Assembly (NCBI GenBank): GCA_963810755.1
Contig: CAWEOP010000008.1
Coordinates: 1 to 64,000, forward strand
Source of the DNA: FEN-1219 sp963810755
Lineage (GTDB): Bacteria; Pseudomonadota; Gammaproteobacteria; Steroidobacterales; Rariloculaceae
Length of the DNA: 64,000 nt
Direction of reading: 5' to 3'
Positions within the stretch are counted from its first letter, which is position 1. Every line of letters begins with the position of its first letter. Positions 27,598 to 35,964 of this stretch are shown piece after piece. The position numbers were made by a program, and so were the translations under genes. Below the pieces are notes generated by a model. The model did no database searches and was not told the origin of the DNA. It saw nothing but the letters and a program-made list of their open reading frames with translations.

Positions 27598-29600
27598 CGC
27601 GGCACCTCGCGCGTCCGACTCGCGTCGCGCACAACCGCACGCGCGTCAGGCTCGGCGCCGGGCGCCCCGCGCGCAACCCCAGGCGCCTCGCGCGCAACCC
27701 CGGGCGCCTCAGGCGCAATACTGCGCAGCAGCGTAACCGCGAGCGGCGGCAGCGTGAGCGCCAGCGTGTGATAGCGGCCGTGCGTGCCGACCGGCGCCGC
27801 GTGCGCGCCGCCGAGATTGCCCTGGCCGCTGCCGCCGTAGTGCGCTGAGTCGCTGTTGAGCAGCTCTTCCCAAAACCCGCCGCGCGGGACGCCGACTTGG
27901 TAGTTGTAGCGGGGGACGGGCGTGAAGTTCAGTGCCGCGAGCACGAGCCGCTTGCCGCTGAAGTCGCGGCGCACGAACGTGAGCACGCTGTTGTCCGTGT
28001 CGTTCGCGTCGATCCATTCGAAACCGCGCGGCGTGAAGTCCTGCCAGAGCGCGGGCTCCGCGCGGTAGACGGCGTTCAGGTCCTCGAGCCAGCGGCGCAC
28101 GCCCGCGTGCGGCGGGTTCTGCAACAGGCTCCAGTCGAGCTCGCCGTCGTGATTCCACTCGGTCGGCACCGCGAGCTCCGTGCCCATGAACAGGAGCTTC
28201 TTGCCCGGGTGGGCGAACATGTAGCCGAGCAGTGCTCGGAGGTTCGCGAAGCGTTGCCACTCGTCGCCCGGCATCTTGCCGAGCAGAGAGCCCTTGCCGT
28301 GCACGACTTCGTCGTGCGACAGCGGCAGCACGAAGTTCTCCGCGAACGCGTACCAGAGGCTGAACGTCACGTCGCGGTGGTGGTGCTTGCGGTACAGCGG
28401 GTCCTTCGCGAAGTAGCGCAGCGTGTCGTGCATCCAGCCCATGTTCCACTTCATGCCGAAGCCGAGGCCGCCCGCGTAGACGGGCCGCGACACGCCGGGC
28501 CATGAGGTGGACTCCTCCGCGATCGTCTGCACGTCGGGGTGACGCGCGTACACCGCCGTGTTCAGCTCGCGCAGGAAACGTACCGCGCCGAAGTTCTCGT
28601 GGCCGCCGCGCTCGTTCGGCAGCCATTCGCCGTCCTTGCGTGCGTAGTCGAGGTAGAGCATCGACGCGACCGCGTCGACGCGCAGCGCGTCGGCGTGATA
28701 CTCGTCGAGCCAGAACATCGCGCTCGAGGTGAGAAACGAGCGCACCTCGCCGCGCTCGTAGTCGAACACGTAGCTGTGCCACTCGGGCTGGTAGCCGCGC
28801 CGCCGGTCCGCGTGCTCGTAGAGATGCGTGCCGTCGAAGAATGTGAGCCCGTGCAAGTCGTCAGGGAAATGCGAAGGCACCCAATCCAGAATCACGCCGA
28901 TGCCGTGCTGGTGCAGGCGGTCGATCAGGAATTTCAGGTCCTGCGGCGTGCCGTAACGCGCCGTAGGAGCGAAGTAGCCGATCGTCTGATAGCCCCACGA
29001 GCCGTAGAACGGATGCTCCATGAGGGGCAAGAGCTCGACGTGAGTGAAGCCGAGGCTCGTCACGTGCTCGATCAACGGCTCCGCCAGGTCGCGATAGCCG
29101 AGCGGCGCGCCGTCGCGCCGGCGCCAGGAGCCCACGTGCAGCTCGTAGATGGACCACGGCGCGTCGAGTGCATTCGCTGCCGAGCGCGTGCGCAGCCAAT
29201 CGCCGTCGTTCCAGTCGTAGTCGAGCGGCCACACGCGCGAGGCCGTGCCGGGAGGCTCTTCCCAGTAGGAGGCGAACGGGTCGCCCTTGTCGGCGCGATA
29301 GCGGTTGTGCCGCGACTGAATGTGGTATTTGTAGCTCGCGCCGTTCGCTAAACCTTCGATCCGGCCTTGCCAGATGCCGGAGCCATCCGCGGAATCGCCG
29401 CCGTCGCGCTCGAGCGCGGATGCACCCGCCCGCCACGCGTTGAAATCGCCGACAACCGACACTCGCTCCGCGTTTGGCGCCCATACGGCGAAGCGCACGT
29501 GATCCGCATCCGCGCGGTGCGCGCCGAGCACGCGATGCAGATCGCAATGGGACCCATCTCGAAAGCGTTCGAGATCCCTCGGCGTGAGCACATCCGTCAT
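27594..29600 (-). CDS. glgB: 1,4-alpha-glucan branching enzyme
   Basis: A 668-residue GH13_9 branching enzyme, frame intact. CBM48 at the N-terminus (VRFAVWAPNAERVSVVGDFNAW), then SIYELHVGSW, WGYQTIGYFAPTARYGTPQD, VILDWVPSHFP, ADALRVDAVASMLYLDY (nucleophile Asp), TIAEESTSWPGVSRP (acid/base Glu) and LPLSHDEVVHGKGSLL. The ATG at 29600 (MTDVLTPRDLERF) is preferred to an open extension toward 29741, which would run through a sigma-54-like promoter. The last 30 residues are a low-complexity Ala/Pro/Gly repeat (EAPGVAREAPGVARGAPG). First gene of glgB-glgE-treS. Confidence 0.95.
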   Translation of the reverse strand: MTDVLTPRDLERFRDGSHCDLHRVLGAHRADADHVRFAVWAPNAERVSVVGDFNAWRAGASALERDGGDSADGSGIWQGRIEGLANGASYKYHIQSRHNRYRADKGDPFASYWEEPPGTASRVWPLDYDWNDGDWLRTRSAANALDAPWSIYELHVGSWRRRDGAPLGYRDLAEPLIEHVTSLGFTHVELLPLMEHPFYGSWGYQTIGYFAPTARYGTPQDLKFLIDRLHQHGIGVILDWVPSHFPDDLHGLTFFDGTHLYEHADRRRGYQPEWHSYVFDYERGEVRSFLTSSAMFWLDEYHADALRVDAVASMLYLDYARKDGEWLPNERGGHENFGAVRFLRELNTAVYARHPDVQTIAEESTSWPGVSRPVYAGGLGFGMKWNMGWMHDTLRYFAKDPLYRKHHHRDVTFSLWYAFAENFVLPLSHDEVVHGKGSLLGKMPGDEWQRFANLRALLGYMFAHPGKKLLFMGTELAVPTEWNHDGELDWSLLQNPPHAGVRRWLEDLNAVYRAEPALWQDFTPRGFEWIDANDTDNSVLTFVRRDFSGKRLVLAALNFTPVPRYNYQVGVPRGGFWEELLNSDSAHYGGSGQGNLGGAHAAPVGTHGRYHTLALTLPPLAVTLLRSIAPEAPGVAREAPGVARGAPGAEPDARAVVRDASRTREVPR

Positions 29601-29635
29601 CGCGTCCGCCACGTGGTCGAGTTCGTAGCAGATGG

Positions 29636-29651
29636 AGCAAGTTCTATGCCG
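29636..29651 (-). promoter_or_regulatory. sigma-54-like promoter upstream of glgB
   Basis: On the minus strand CGGCATAGAACTTGCT fits TGGCACRNNNNTTGCW at 14 of 16 positions with the required GG-N10-GC spacing. It ends 36 bases before the glgB ATG at 29600. Less exact than the elements at 12034 and 29788. Confidence 0.5.
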
Positions 29652-29718
29652 CTGCCGCTGCTGGCGGCTCCGCCCCTCGGGCAGCCGGCAGCCATGCGCG
29701 ATCGAGCTCCACCGCTCA

Positions 29719-29750
29719 CAAGAACTGCGAGAGGGGCGCAAGAATTGCGA
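29719..29750. repeat. two direct repeats caagaaYtgcga between divergent sigma-54-like promoters
   Basis: caagaactgcga (29719-29730) and caagaattgcga (29739-29750) are spaced 20 bases start to start, two helical turns. They lie between the minus-strand element at 29636 and the plus-strand element at 29788, where an enhancer-binding activator would be expected. Role is inference. Confidence 0.4.
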
Positions 29751-29787
29751 TGCGCCGCGGCCTCTGCGAGCAAGCCGCCGCGCCGTT

Positions 29788-29803
29788 TGGCATGACCCTT
29801 GCT
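29788..29803 (+). promoter_or_regulatory. sigma-54 (RpoN) promoter facing a truncated PRC-barrel gene
   Basis: TGGCATGACCCTTGCT matches 15 of 16 positions of the sigma-54 consensus with exact GG-N10-GC spacing. Transcription would start inside or just ahead of the remnant PRC-barrel coding sequence, which suggests that the 5' part of the original gene was deleted up to the promoter. Confidence 0.65.
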
Positions 29804-29944
29804 GATCCGAAGGTCGCGGTGCCGCTCGACGAGCTCACGATCAGACGCGACGCGGACGAGGATCGCCGCCACGAGCCCGATCGCGTGCAGACGCGGTTGA
29901 CCGTAGCCCAGCTCGAGTCGCTGCCCGAGTTTCGCTACGAGTAG
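29792..29944 (+). pseudogene. 3' remnant of a PRC-barrel protein gene
   Basis: A 50-codon stretch reading DPKVAVPLDELTIRRDADED, then RLTVAQLESLPEFRYE and stop. This is the usual C-terminal end of a PRC-barrel protein of the kind ending in a Leu-Glu-x-x-Pro-Glu-Phe motif. The N-terminal half, including the first barrel strands, is missing, and the ATG at 29792 lies inside a sigma-54 promoter with no ribosome site. A good intrinsic terminator follows 33 bases after the stop, so promoter, 3' end and terminator of the old unit survive. Confidence 0.55.
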
Positions 29945-29977
29945 TTTCGCGTCTTAGCGAGAGTGACTCCATTGAAT

Positions 29978-30008
29978 GCGCGGCCGCGCAACGGCCGCGC
30001 GTTTTCTT
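29978..30008 (+). terminator. intrinsic terminator after the PRC-barrel remnant
   Basis: Stem gcgcggccg (29978-29986) / cggccgcgc (29992-30000), 9 perfect pairs, loop cgcaa, then gttttctt. Ends transcription coming from the 29788 promoter and isolates the PQQ dehydrogenase gene. Confidence 0.8.
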
Positions 30009-30048
30009 CGGCGTTCGGATACGCTTGGGCTCAAACGGGGGAGCTCAC

Positions 30049-31845
30049 GTGCAACGCAAGCTGGTGTCATCGTTCGCTTGCCTGCTCGCTTTGGTCGGCG
30101 CGCGTGTGGCGGCGCAGGGTCCGAGCGGCGGCGGCGACCTCGCGCGAGGCATCGCGGATCATCCCGTCACCTCGGACGTGCTGAAGAATCCCGATCCGGC
30201 CGATTGGCTCATGTACAGCCGTACCTACGATGCGCAGCGCTTCAGCCCGCTCGCGCAGATCGACCGCCGTAACGTCGGCACGCTCGCGCGCGCATGGCGC
30301 AAGGAGCTTCCGAGCGGCCCGATCGAGGCGATACCGCTCGTTTATCGCGGCGTGATGTACCTCCTGACGCCGGGCGGGCGCGACGGCGGCAGCCGCATCT
30401 GGGCGCTCGATGCCGCAAACGGCGACTTGCTCTGGGAGTACAAGCCGGACAACAACGGGGCGTCGCGGATCAAAGCGCTCGCGATCTACGAAGACATGAT
30501 CTATTACACGGCTCCCGCACCGGCCGCGAACGAGCCGAGCCCCGTGATTGCGCTCGACGCGGCGACGGGCAAGGTGCGCTGGAGCGTGGCGCTAACTCCG
30601 GAGAACCACACGGCCGGCGCGATCGTCGTCGAGGGCAAAGTGCTCTCGGGCCGTACCTGCAACACCGAGCGCAAGAACTGCTACATCTCGGCGCTCGATG
30701 CAAAGACGGGCAAAGAGGCGTGGCGCTTCTACACCGCGCCCGCCGAAGGCGAGCCCGGCGATGCATCGTGGGCCGGCGTGCCGTCGAGCAAACGGCGCGC
30801 CGCGACGTGGGGCTTGCCCGGCACCTACGATCCCGTACGGAGGCTGATCTATTGGGGCATAGCGAATCCGATGCCGAACACGCGCGCCGAGCGGCACGGC
30901 GGCAACGCCGACGCGATTCCGCCGACCGCCCCCGCGGACCTGTATAGCAACTCGACCGTCGCGCTGAAGCCTGACACGGGGGAGCTCGTCTGGTACTACC
31001 AGCATTTGCCCGGCGACGACTGGGACGAGGACATCAATCAGGAACGCGTGCTCGTGCACACGGCCGTCGCGCCCGATCCGCGCCACGTGAAGTGGATCAA
31101 CCCCGGCGTGCGCGCGGGCGAGCAGCGCGACGTCGTGATCACGGTGGGTGAGGGCGGCGGCATGTGGGTGAACGACGCCGCAAACGGCCAGTTCCTCTGG
31201 GCGATGCCGTTCCCGTACGACGTGCCGAACTTCATCATCTCCGACATCGACGTGAAGACGGGCATTACGCGGATCAATCGCGACCTCGTGCTCGACAAGC
31301 CCGGTAAGCGGAGCGTGATCTGTTTCTGGAACACGCGAAGCTTCTGGCCGACCGCCTATCACCCGGGGTTGAACGCGCTCTACATCCCGTACGTCGATCA
31401 TTGCCTCGACATGACGAGCGCTACCCTAAGCGGCGACGGCGAGAAACGCGCCGGCTTGCGCCGGCCGGGATCCGATCCCGCGAAGTTCGCCGGGATCGCG
31501 AAGATCGACATGAGGACCGGGAAGCTCGAGCGGATCTACGAGGGCCGAGCCGCGGGCAACGGTGCGATGCTCGCGACCGCGGGCGACCTCGTATTCTGGG
31601 GCGACATCGCGCAGGTGTTGCGCGCGTTCGACGCGGAGACTGGCAAGATTCTGTGGCAGTCCGAGCCGCTCGGCGCGACGATCCAGACGAGCACGATCAC
31701 CTATGCGGTCGCGGGTAAGCAGTACGTTGCCGTGATCAACGGCGAGGGGCTGATCGGAGCTCGCGGGCTAGCGGCGTCGGCGGACTTCACGCTGCCCGAG
31801 AATCGCGGCAACTCGATCAACGTGTTCGCGCTGCCGCGCAACTGA
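30049..31845 (+). CDS. PQQ-dependent dehydrogenase, methanol/ethanol type, periplasmic
   Basis: An exported quinoprotein of 598 residues that would oxidise an alcohol or aldehyde with pyrroloquinoline quinone. GTG at 30049 follows a GGGGGAG ribosome site and opens a signal peptide (RKLVSSFACLLALVGARVAAQG). Beta-propeller repeats are typical: DPADWLMYSRTYDAQRFSPL, IWALDAANGDLLWEY, VIALDAATGKVRW, YISALDAKTGKEAWRF, and the active-site segment LPGDDWDED. The vicinal Cys-Cys of classic methanol dehydrogenase is not seen, nor a C-terminal haem domain, so the electron acceptor must be separate. Confidence 0.88.
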   Translation: MQRKLVSSFACLLALVGARVAAQGPSGGGDLARGIADHPVTSDVLKNPDPADWLMYSRTYDAQRFSPLAQIDRRNVGTLARAWRKELPSGPIEAIPLVYRGVMYLLTPGGRDGGSRIWALDAANGDLLWEYKPDNNGASRIKALAIYEDMIYYTAPAPAANEPSPVIALDAATGKVRWSVALTPENHTAGAIVVEGKVLSGRTCNTERKNCYISALDAKTGKEAWRFYTAPAEGEPGDASWAGVPSSKRRAATWGLPGTYDPVRRLIYWGIANPMPNTRAERHGGNADAIPPTAPADLYSNSTVALKPDTGELVWYYQHLPGDDWDEDINQERVLVHTAVAPDPRHVKWINPGVRAGEQRDVVITVGEGGGMWVNDAANGQFLWAMPFPYDVPNFIISDIDVKTGITRINRDLVLDKPGKRSVICFWNTRSFWPTAYHPGLNALYIPYVDHCLDMTSATLSGDGEKRAGLRRPGSDPAKFAGIAKIDMRTGKLERIYEGRAAGNGAMLATAGDLVFWGDIAQVLRAFDAETGKILWQSEPLGATIQTSTITYAVAGKQYVAVINGEGLIGARGLAASADFTLPENRGNSINVFALPRN

Positions 31846-31941
31846 GCTCGCTGCCGAGACAACCGCTTCGCGCGATTCTTAGACGTCGCCCGCTAGTCGC
31901 CAGGCATGGGAACAGCACCCAACTCGCGCATCAATCCCACT

Positions 31942-32215
31942 TCAAGTCTCGTTGACGAGCGCCGACGTTGCACGGCGGACCAGCGGCAAAACGGCCAGCA
32001 GGGTGGGGAACGCGACGGCCCATGAGATGGCCCAGGCACCCAGCCAAATGCGGACGAAGCCCGGCGCGAGACCGATCCCACGGAGCGTGCTGATGCACGA
32101 CACGATGAACGTCATGAGCAGCGACAGCAATATCGCTAGCACGATGCCTCCGTAGCGCGCCGGCAGCTTCGGCAGTCCCAAGAAATTCGCTCGAAGTGCT
32201 TCTCTGGGTGTTCAT
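31942..32215 (-). CDS. DUF2798 family two-helix membrane protein, probable frameshift near start
   Basis: The body LPKLPARYGGIVLAILLSLL, then an ISTLRGIGLAPGFVRIWLGA segment and WAVAFPTLLAVLPLVRR matches the small DUF2798 membrane family, with two transmembrane helices. The natural start MNTQRSTSSEF (ATG at 32215) is one frame off from the body; the break is near 32183-32190 in the sequence tttcttggga. Alternatively translation begins at TTG 32181, giving 79 residues. Function unknown. Confidence 0.7.
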
Positions 32216-32396
32216 AGTCCTGCCTATGCCGTGCACGCGGTTGGTCGCCTTGGCAGTGGCACACGCAGCATAGCCGACCGGCGGTGTGCCGCCCTCCCTA
32301 ACCCGCCGCGTGCCGGCCGCTCGACCGCCGATCGCGCTGCCGTTACGATGGCGCACATGCAGCTTGAACCCACGCGACCGCCGCCGTAGCGAGCCG

Positions 32397-33254
32397 ATGT
32401 CGCGCCGCACGCTTAAGCGCAGCGCCCCCGAAAAAACTCGAAAAAAACGCAAGCGCCGCTTCTCACTCCGCCGAGTCGTGCCGAGCGCGCGTACTCGCCG
32501 GCAGCTCATGCGCGCGTTCCGCGGAGCACCGCGCGCCGTGCAGGCGTTGGTGTGCGTGCTCCTCGCGGTCGCACTCGGGCTCGCAGTGAACTGGACGTAC
32601 CAAGTGGTGCGCAAGCCGTCGGAGCTGTACTTCCCGGTCAGCGGCGCGTTGTATAAGGCGCCGGCGCAGACGTGGCGGGCCTACGGCGTGCTGTTCCGCA
32701 GGCATTCGACGCGCGTGATGTCGCCCGATCTCCTCGCCGCGCTCGCGCAAGTCGAGGGCTCGGGCAACCCGATCGTGAGAACCTATTGGCGCTGGGCCCT
32801 TACGCATCAGCCGTTCGAGATCTATCGCCCCGCGTCGAGCGCAGTCGGTATGTATCAGATCACGGACGGCACGTTCGTGGACGCGCGCCGCTTCTGCATC
32901 CACGATCACGCCGTCGCCGTCGAAGGGCCGTGGTACGCGTTTCGCACGTGCTGGTTCAACGAGCTCTATACGCGGACCGTGCCGTCGCACGCGGTGGAGC
33001 TCACGTCGGCGAATCTCGATCGTCGGGTGACGGAAATGCTTGCGCGCTATCCGGGCGCGAAGCCGACGTTGCAGCAGCAGCAGAACGTCGCTGCGCTGAT
33101 CCACCTGTGCGGTCCCGGTGTCGCCGCGGCGTATGCGCGGCGCGGCTTCGCGCCGGCGCCGGGCCAGCGCTGCGGCGCGCACGACGTGCGCGGATATCTT
33201 GCGAAGGTGAACGAGATGCGGCGCGTGTTCGCGCGCCTCGACGCGGCCGGTTAG
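32397..33254 (+). CDS. transglycosylase SLT-domain protein, membrane-anchored
   Basis: A 285-residue protein. A very basic N-terminus (RTLKRSAPEKTRKKRKRRFSL) and one transmembrane segment at about residues 50-69 place the rest in the periplasm. The lytic transglycosylase-like core contains MSPDLLAALAQVEGSGNPIV (catalytic Glu in the QVEGSGNP motif) and SAVGMYQITDGTF, the GxYQ motif of SLT domains. A C-terminal helical part holds paired Cys residues. It probably cleaves peptidoglycan. The ATG at 32397 is chosen; an open extension upstream to 32286 lacks support. Confidence 0.78.
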   Translation: MSRRTLKRSAPEKTRKKRKRRFSLRRVVPSARTRRQLMRAFRGAPRAVQALVCVLLAVALGLAVNWTYQVVRKPSELYFPVSGALYKAPAQTWRAYGVLFRRHSTRVMSPDLLAALAQVEGSGNPIVRTYWRWALTHQPFEIYRPASSAVGMYQITDGTFVDARRFCIHDHAVAVEGPWYAFRTCWFNELYTRTVPSHAVELTSANLDRRVTEMLARYPGAKPTLQQQQNVAALIHLCGPGVAAAYARRGFAPAPGQRCGAHDVRGYLAKVNEMRRVFARLDAAG

Positions 33255-33278
33255 GCGACAGCGTCTCGGTGTTCCTTG

Positions 33279-33305
33279 GCGGTCCCGGCGCTTGCCGGGG
33301 ACCGC
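33279..33305. terminator. hairpin between convergent genes
   Basis: gcggtcccggc (33279-33289) pairs with gccggggaccgc (33294-33305) around gctt, with one bulged base. It lies between the stop of the transglycosylase gene and the stop of the DUF6152 gene, so it can serve both strands. Confidence 0.6.
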
Positions 33306-33317
33306 GGTCGAAAACCG

Positions 33318-33749
33318 CTAGTTGCTCGAGCCCGCGCCCTTGCCGTCGGTTCGTCCGAGCGCCTTGCCGTCCTTGAGGACAGCGCCGACGTACAGCCCGC
33401 CTGTGCTGCCGTCATTCAGGGCTGCCGTGCTGCGCAGCGGATTGACGTAGATCGTGACGTGGTCGCCGACTTGCAGCGCCGTGCGCGTCCAGCCCTGGTT
33501 GATCAGGATGTTCGGTGCCGTCATCTCGACCGTCCACAGACCGTCCGGATCGTCGCCCTCGCTCTTGCCGTCGACTTTGAACGATGCGTGCGGGTTGATC
33601 CAGCGGAACTGCGTGACCGTGCCCTCGATCTTCACGACGCGCGTCGTGTCGAACGCGGCGGTCGAGTGGTGCGCCACGGCGGGCGCGATGCCGAACAGGC
33701 TCCCCACTGCGGCTCCGACCGCTAGCGCAACGCTGTGAATGCTCTTCAT
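33318..33749 (-). CDS. DUF6152 exported protein
   Basis: A 143-residue protein with a signal peptide (SVALAVGAAVGSLFGIAPAVA) and the family hallmark HHSTAAFDTTRVVKIEGTVTQF followed by WINPHASFKV. DUF6152 proteins are small exported beta-barrel (OB-like) proteins of unknown function. The stop of the gene upstream in the same direction is only ten bases before this ATG, so both form one operon. The same two domains are fused in one protein at 48228-49289. Confidence 0.85.
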   Translation of the reverse strand: MKSIHSVALAVGAAVGSLFGIAPAVAHHSTAAFDTTRVVKIEGTVTQFRWINPHASFKVDGKSEGDDPDGLWTVEMTAPNILINQGWTRTALQVGDHVTIYVNPLRSTAALNDGSTGGLYVGAVLKDGKALGRTDGKGAGSSN

Positions 33750-33759
33750 GATTCGCTCC

Positions 33760-34587
33760 TTACTGCGTCAATCCGGCGCGCCCGGCCTGCGTGCTCGGCA
33801 GGTTGTCGTTGAGATCCGGCAAGCATTCGACCTCGCCGATGTCCGTGTGATCCACGCGCAGCCAGCGCTTCGTATTCCGCCACTCGCCGACCCAATTCAC
33901 GGGGTCCGTCATGATGTGCTCGATCTCGAGCACCTCGCCGTTCTCGAGCAGCCGCATCCGCTCCTGCATGTGGAACTGCTCGGAGATCGGTATGCCGGTG
34001 TCGATGTAGTGGTTGTACGTCTCGATGTACTTGGTATCGACGACGAGCGTGTCCTTCTCCCAACGGCCGATCGACTCGCCGTTGTACGTGAAGATCACGG
34101 TGTTCTCGTCGGTATACGGGCGGCCGTCGATGAAGATCTGGCGAAAGGCGTTGTTGAAGTTCGAGACCATGTAGATGACGGTCGGCAATTGCACCATCGC
34201 GATCGGCCAGACTCGCGTCATGATCATCGGGATGCCTGCCGGGAAGCACTGCCCGATCGAGTCGCGGTACGGTTTGCGCTCTTTCGCGAACCTTTGGCCT
34301 TCCTCGAAGTCGAGCTTCGCCTGGCCGATGAACTCGGGATACGGTGGGCCGTAGCGGAAATCGCCGAAGGCTCTGCTCAAGTCGACGAACCACGTGCCCG
34401 TGAGGTTGAACGGCGCCGGGGGGCGTTCCTTCTTCAGGTTTTCGGGCGCCAGAGCGCCCAAGTACGCCTCGTGCTTCGGAATCATGTTCGCGAGCTTCTC
34501 GCGGCGCTCCGCCGCGGTCTGCCCCCAAGCGACATTCACGGCGGCGATGCTCGCCGCCAGCACGAATAATGTTCTGAGTCCGGCCAT
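33760..34587 (-). CDS. exported protein of an uncharacterised W-x-x-DTLVVDT family
   Basis: A 275-residue protein with a signal peptide (MAGLRTLFVLAASIAAVNVAWG). It has no known domain name. Its clear motif is ESIGRWEKDTLVVDTKYI; other marked parts are GIPMIMTRVWPIAMVQLP, YMVSNFNNAFRQIFIDGRPY and a late DPVNWVGEWRNTKRW. The same core motif is seen in the proteins at 39469-40497 and 48228-49289, so the window has three members. Forms an operon with the DUF6152 gene. Likely secreted beta-rich binding proteins; function unknown. Confidence 0.7.
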   Translation of the reverse strand: MAGLRTLFVLAASIAAVNVAWGQTAAERREKLANMIPKHEAYLGALAPENLKKERPPAPFNLTGTWFVDLSRAFGDFRYGPPYPEFIGQAKLDFEEGQRFAKERKPYRDSIGQCFPAGIPMIMTRVWPIAMVQLPTVIYMVSNFNNAFRQIFIDGRPYTDENTVIFTYNGESIGRWEKDTLVVDTKYIETYNHYIDTGIPISEQFHMQERMRLLENGEVLEIEHIMTDPVNWVGEWRNTKRWLRVDHTDIGEVECLPDLNDNLPSTQAGRAGLTQ

Positions 34588-34934
34588 TACTACTCCCCCT
34601 TACGATGCTGCCCCATTGCGGAGAATCGACTCATGCCGATCCGCCCGAACAGGGCGTGATCACTCTAACATAGGGTATTGGAGGTGCCTGCGTAACACAG
34701 GCGCCGTGTCTGAAGACTTGTAAACGCGCGTGCGCCGCCATGAAAAATCGTCTGCGGCGCAGCTGCCCACGACTGATCCCGCCGCGCGCGGGTCGTCTCA
34801 GTGGTCACTGCCCGAGCCGCCCACTAGACTGTCGCAACCTCCGTGGGTGGCTCCGCACGCAGTCGAGAACGCCGGACGGGCCCGATCTGATTGCCGTAAG
34901 AACAAAGACTTATTGGTTTATTCTGGGGGAATTT
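34588..34934. promoter_or_regulatory. divergent intergenic region
   Basis: Separates the minus-strand exported-protein operon from the plus-strand SMP-30 gene, so it must carry promoters for both. One imperfect hairpin is present (ggtgcctg 34683-34690 with caggcgcc 34698-34705). No promoter hexamers stand out. No gene is seen in it. Confidence 0.4.
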
Positions 34935-35930
34935 ATGAGGATCAATCTCGCGTCCTGCGTCGTCGCGTCGGTGCTCGTCGCCCACGGCGCGCTCGCGCAA
35001 AACCTGCTGCCCGGTGAGCGCGAAGCCAACATCACGGCGATTCCGGGCGTCGTCGCGGCAGGCACGAAGTGGCAGCTGATTTGGGCCGACTTCGAGACGG
35101 CCGACGGGATCAACGGGACGCCGGACGGCGGCGTGATCTTCGCCCAGGAGCAGACGGACACCATCCGAAAGCTCGATGCGAGCGGCAAGGAGTACACGCT
35201 GATTGCTCAGACGCGCGGCGCGGGCTCGATCTCGCTCGACGCGCAGGGCCGGCTCTACGCCGTCGAGCGCACCTGCACGGAGCCGCTCAACACCTACCTG
35301 CCGGGATGTAACGAGCTGCCGCGGATCGTGCAGTACCTGCCCGAGCAGCGCACCATTGCCACGAGCTTCGCGAACGGTGCGCCGCTCGGCCGGCTCAACG
35401 ACATCATCGCCGACGGCAAGGGCGGCGCGTACTTCACGCAGACCGGCGCGTACTACGTGAGCCCGGCCGGCGTGGTGAGCACGGTGGCCGATCAAGACAT
35501 CCGTTCGAACGGCATCATGTTGTCGCCGGATGGCAAGACGCTGTACGTCACGAACAACACGGTCGTGCTCGCGTTCGACGTAAAGAGCGATGGCTCGACT
35601 GCGAACCGCCGCGACTTCGGCGCGCTCGACGGCGACGACGGCGGTGACGGCATGGCCGTCGATTCCGAAGGGCGCCTCTACGTGACGGGCAATAAGGGCG
35701 TGCACGTGCTGTCGCCGAAGGGCGAGCATCTCGGTCTCATCCCGACGCCGCGGCGGCCGATCACGCTCGCGTTCTCGGGTCCCGACAAGAAGACGCTGTA
35801 CGCGCCGCAGTCGGGCGCAGTGGGTCCCGACGGCAAGGCGTGGACGACGCCGGAGACGATCCGCAACACCGCGATGACGATCTACACGCTCGCGATGCAG
35901 TCGCAGGGCTTCAAGGGCAGGCCGAAATAG
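34935..35930 (+). CDS. exported SMP-30/gluconolactonase-like beta-propeller protein
   Basis: A 331-residue protein. The ATG at 34935 follows GGGGGA and opens a signal peptide (MRINLASCVVASVLVAHGAL). The rest is a six-bladed propeller of the SMP-30/gluconolactonase/LRE family: DGGVIFAQEQTDTIRKLD, ISLDAQGRLYAVERTC, RLNDIIADGKGGAYFTQTG, RSNGIMLSPDGKTLYVTNN, GDGMAVDSEGRLYVTGNKGV. The Glu, Asn and Asp metal ligands of the family fit these positions. Substrate, probably a lactone or related ester, unknown. Confidence 0.85.
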   Translation: MRINLASCVVASVLVAHGALAQNLLPGEREANITAIPGVVAAGTKWQLIWADFETADGINGTPDGGVIFAQEQTDTIRKLDASGKEYTLIAQTRGAGSISLDAQGRLYAVERTCTEPLNTYLPGCNELPRIVQYLPEQRTIATSFANGAPLGRLNDIIADGKGGAYFTQTGAYYVSPAGVVSTVADQDIRSNGIMLSPDGKTLYVTNNTVVLAFDVKSDGSTANRRDFGALDGDDGGDGMAVDSEGRLYVTGNKGVHVLSPKGEHLGLIPTPRRPITLAFSGPDKKTLYAPQSGAVGPDGKAWTTPETIRNTAMTIYTLAMQSQGFKGRPK

Positions 35931-35964
35931 CTTCGTCGCGCGGGACCTGCTCGAACACCCGGCG

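Noticed and set aside
27610..27720. Ala/Pro/Gly repeat at the C-terminus of GlgB as a mobile repeat.
   Set aside because: Low-complexity tail confined to this gene and in frame; no copies noticed elsewhere.
25861..27771. A 636-codon open frame on the plus strand opposite glgE.
   Set aside because: Its product is Arg/Glu-rich low-complexity and matches no family; the minus strand encodes a clear GlgE. Long antisense frames are normal in GC-rich DNA.
29600..29741. N-terminal extension of GlgB to 29741.
   Set aside because: The extension is Arg/Ser/Cys-rich, unlike any branching enzyme, and covers the promoter element; family start at 29600 is normal.
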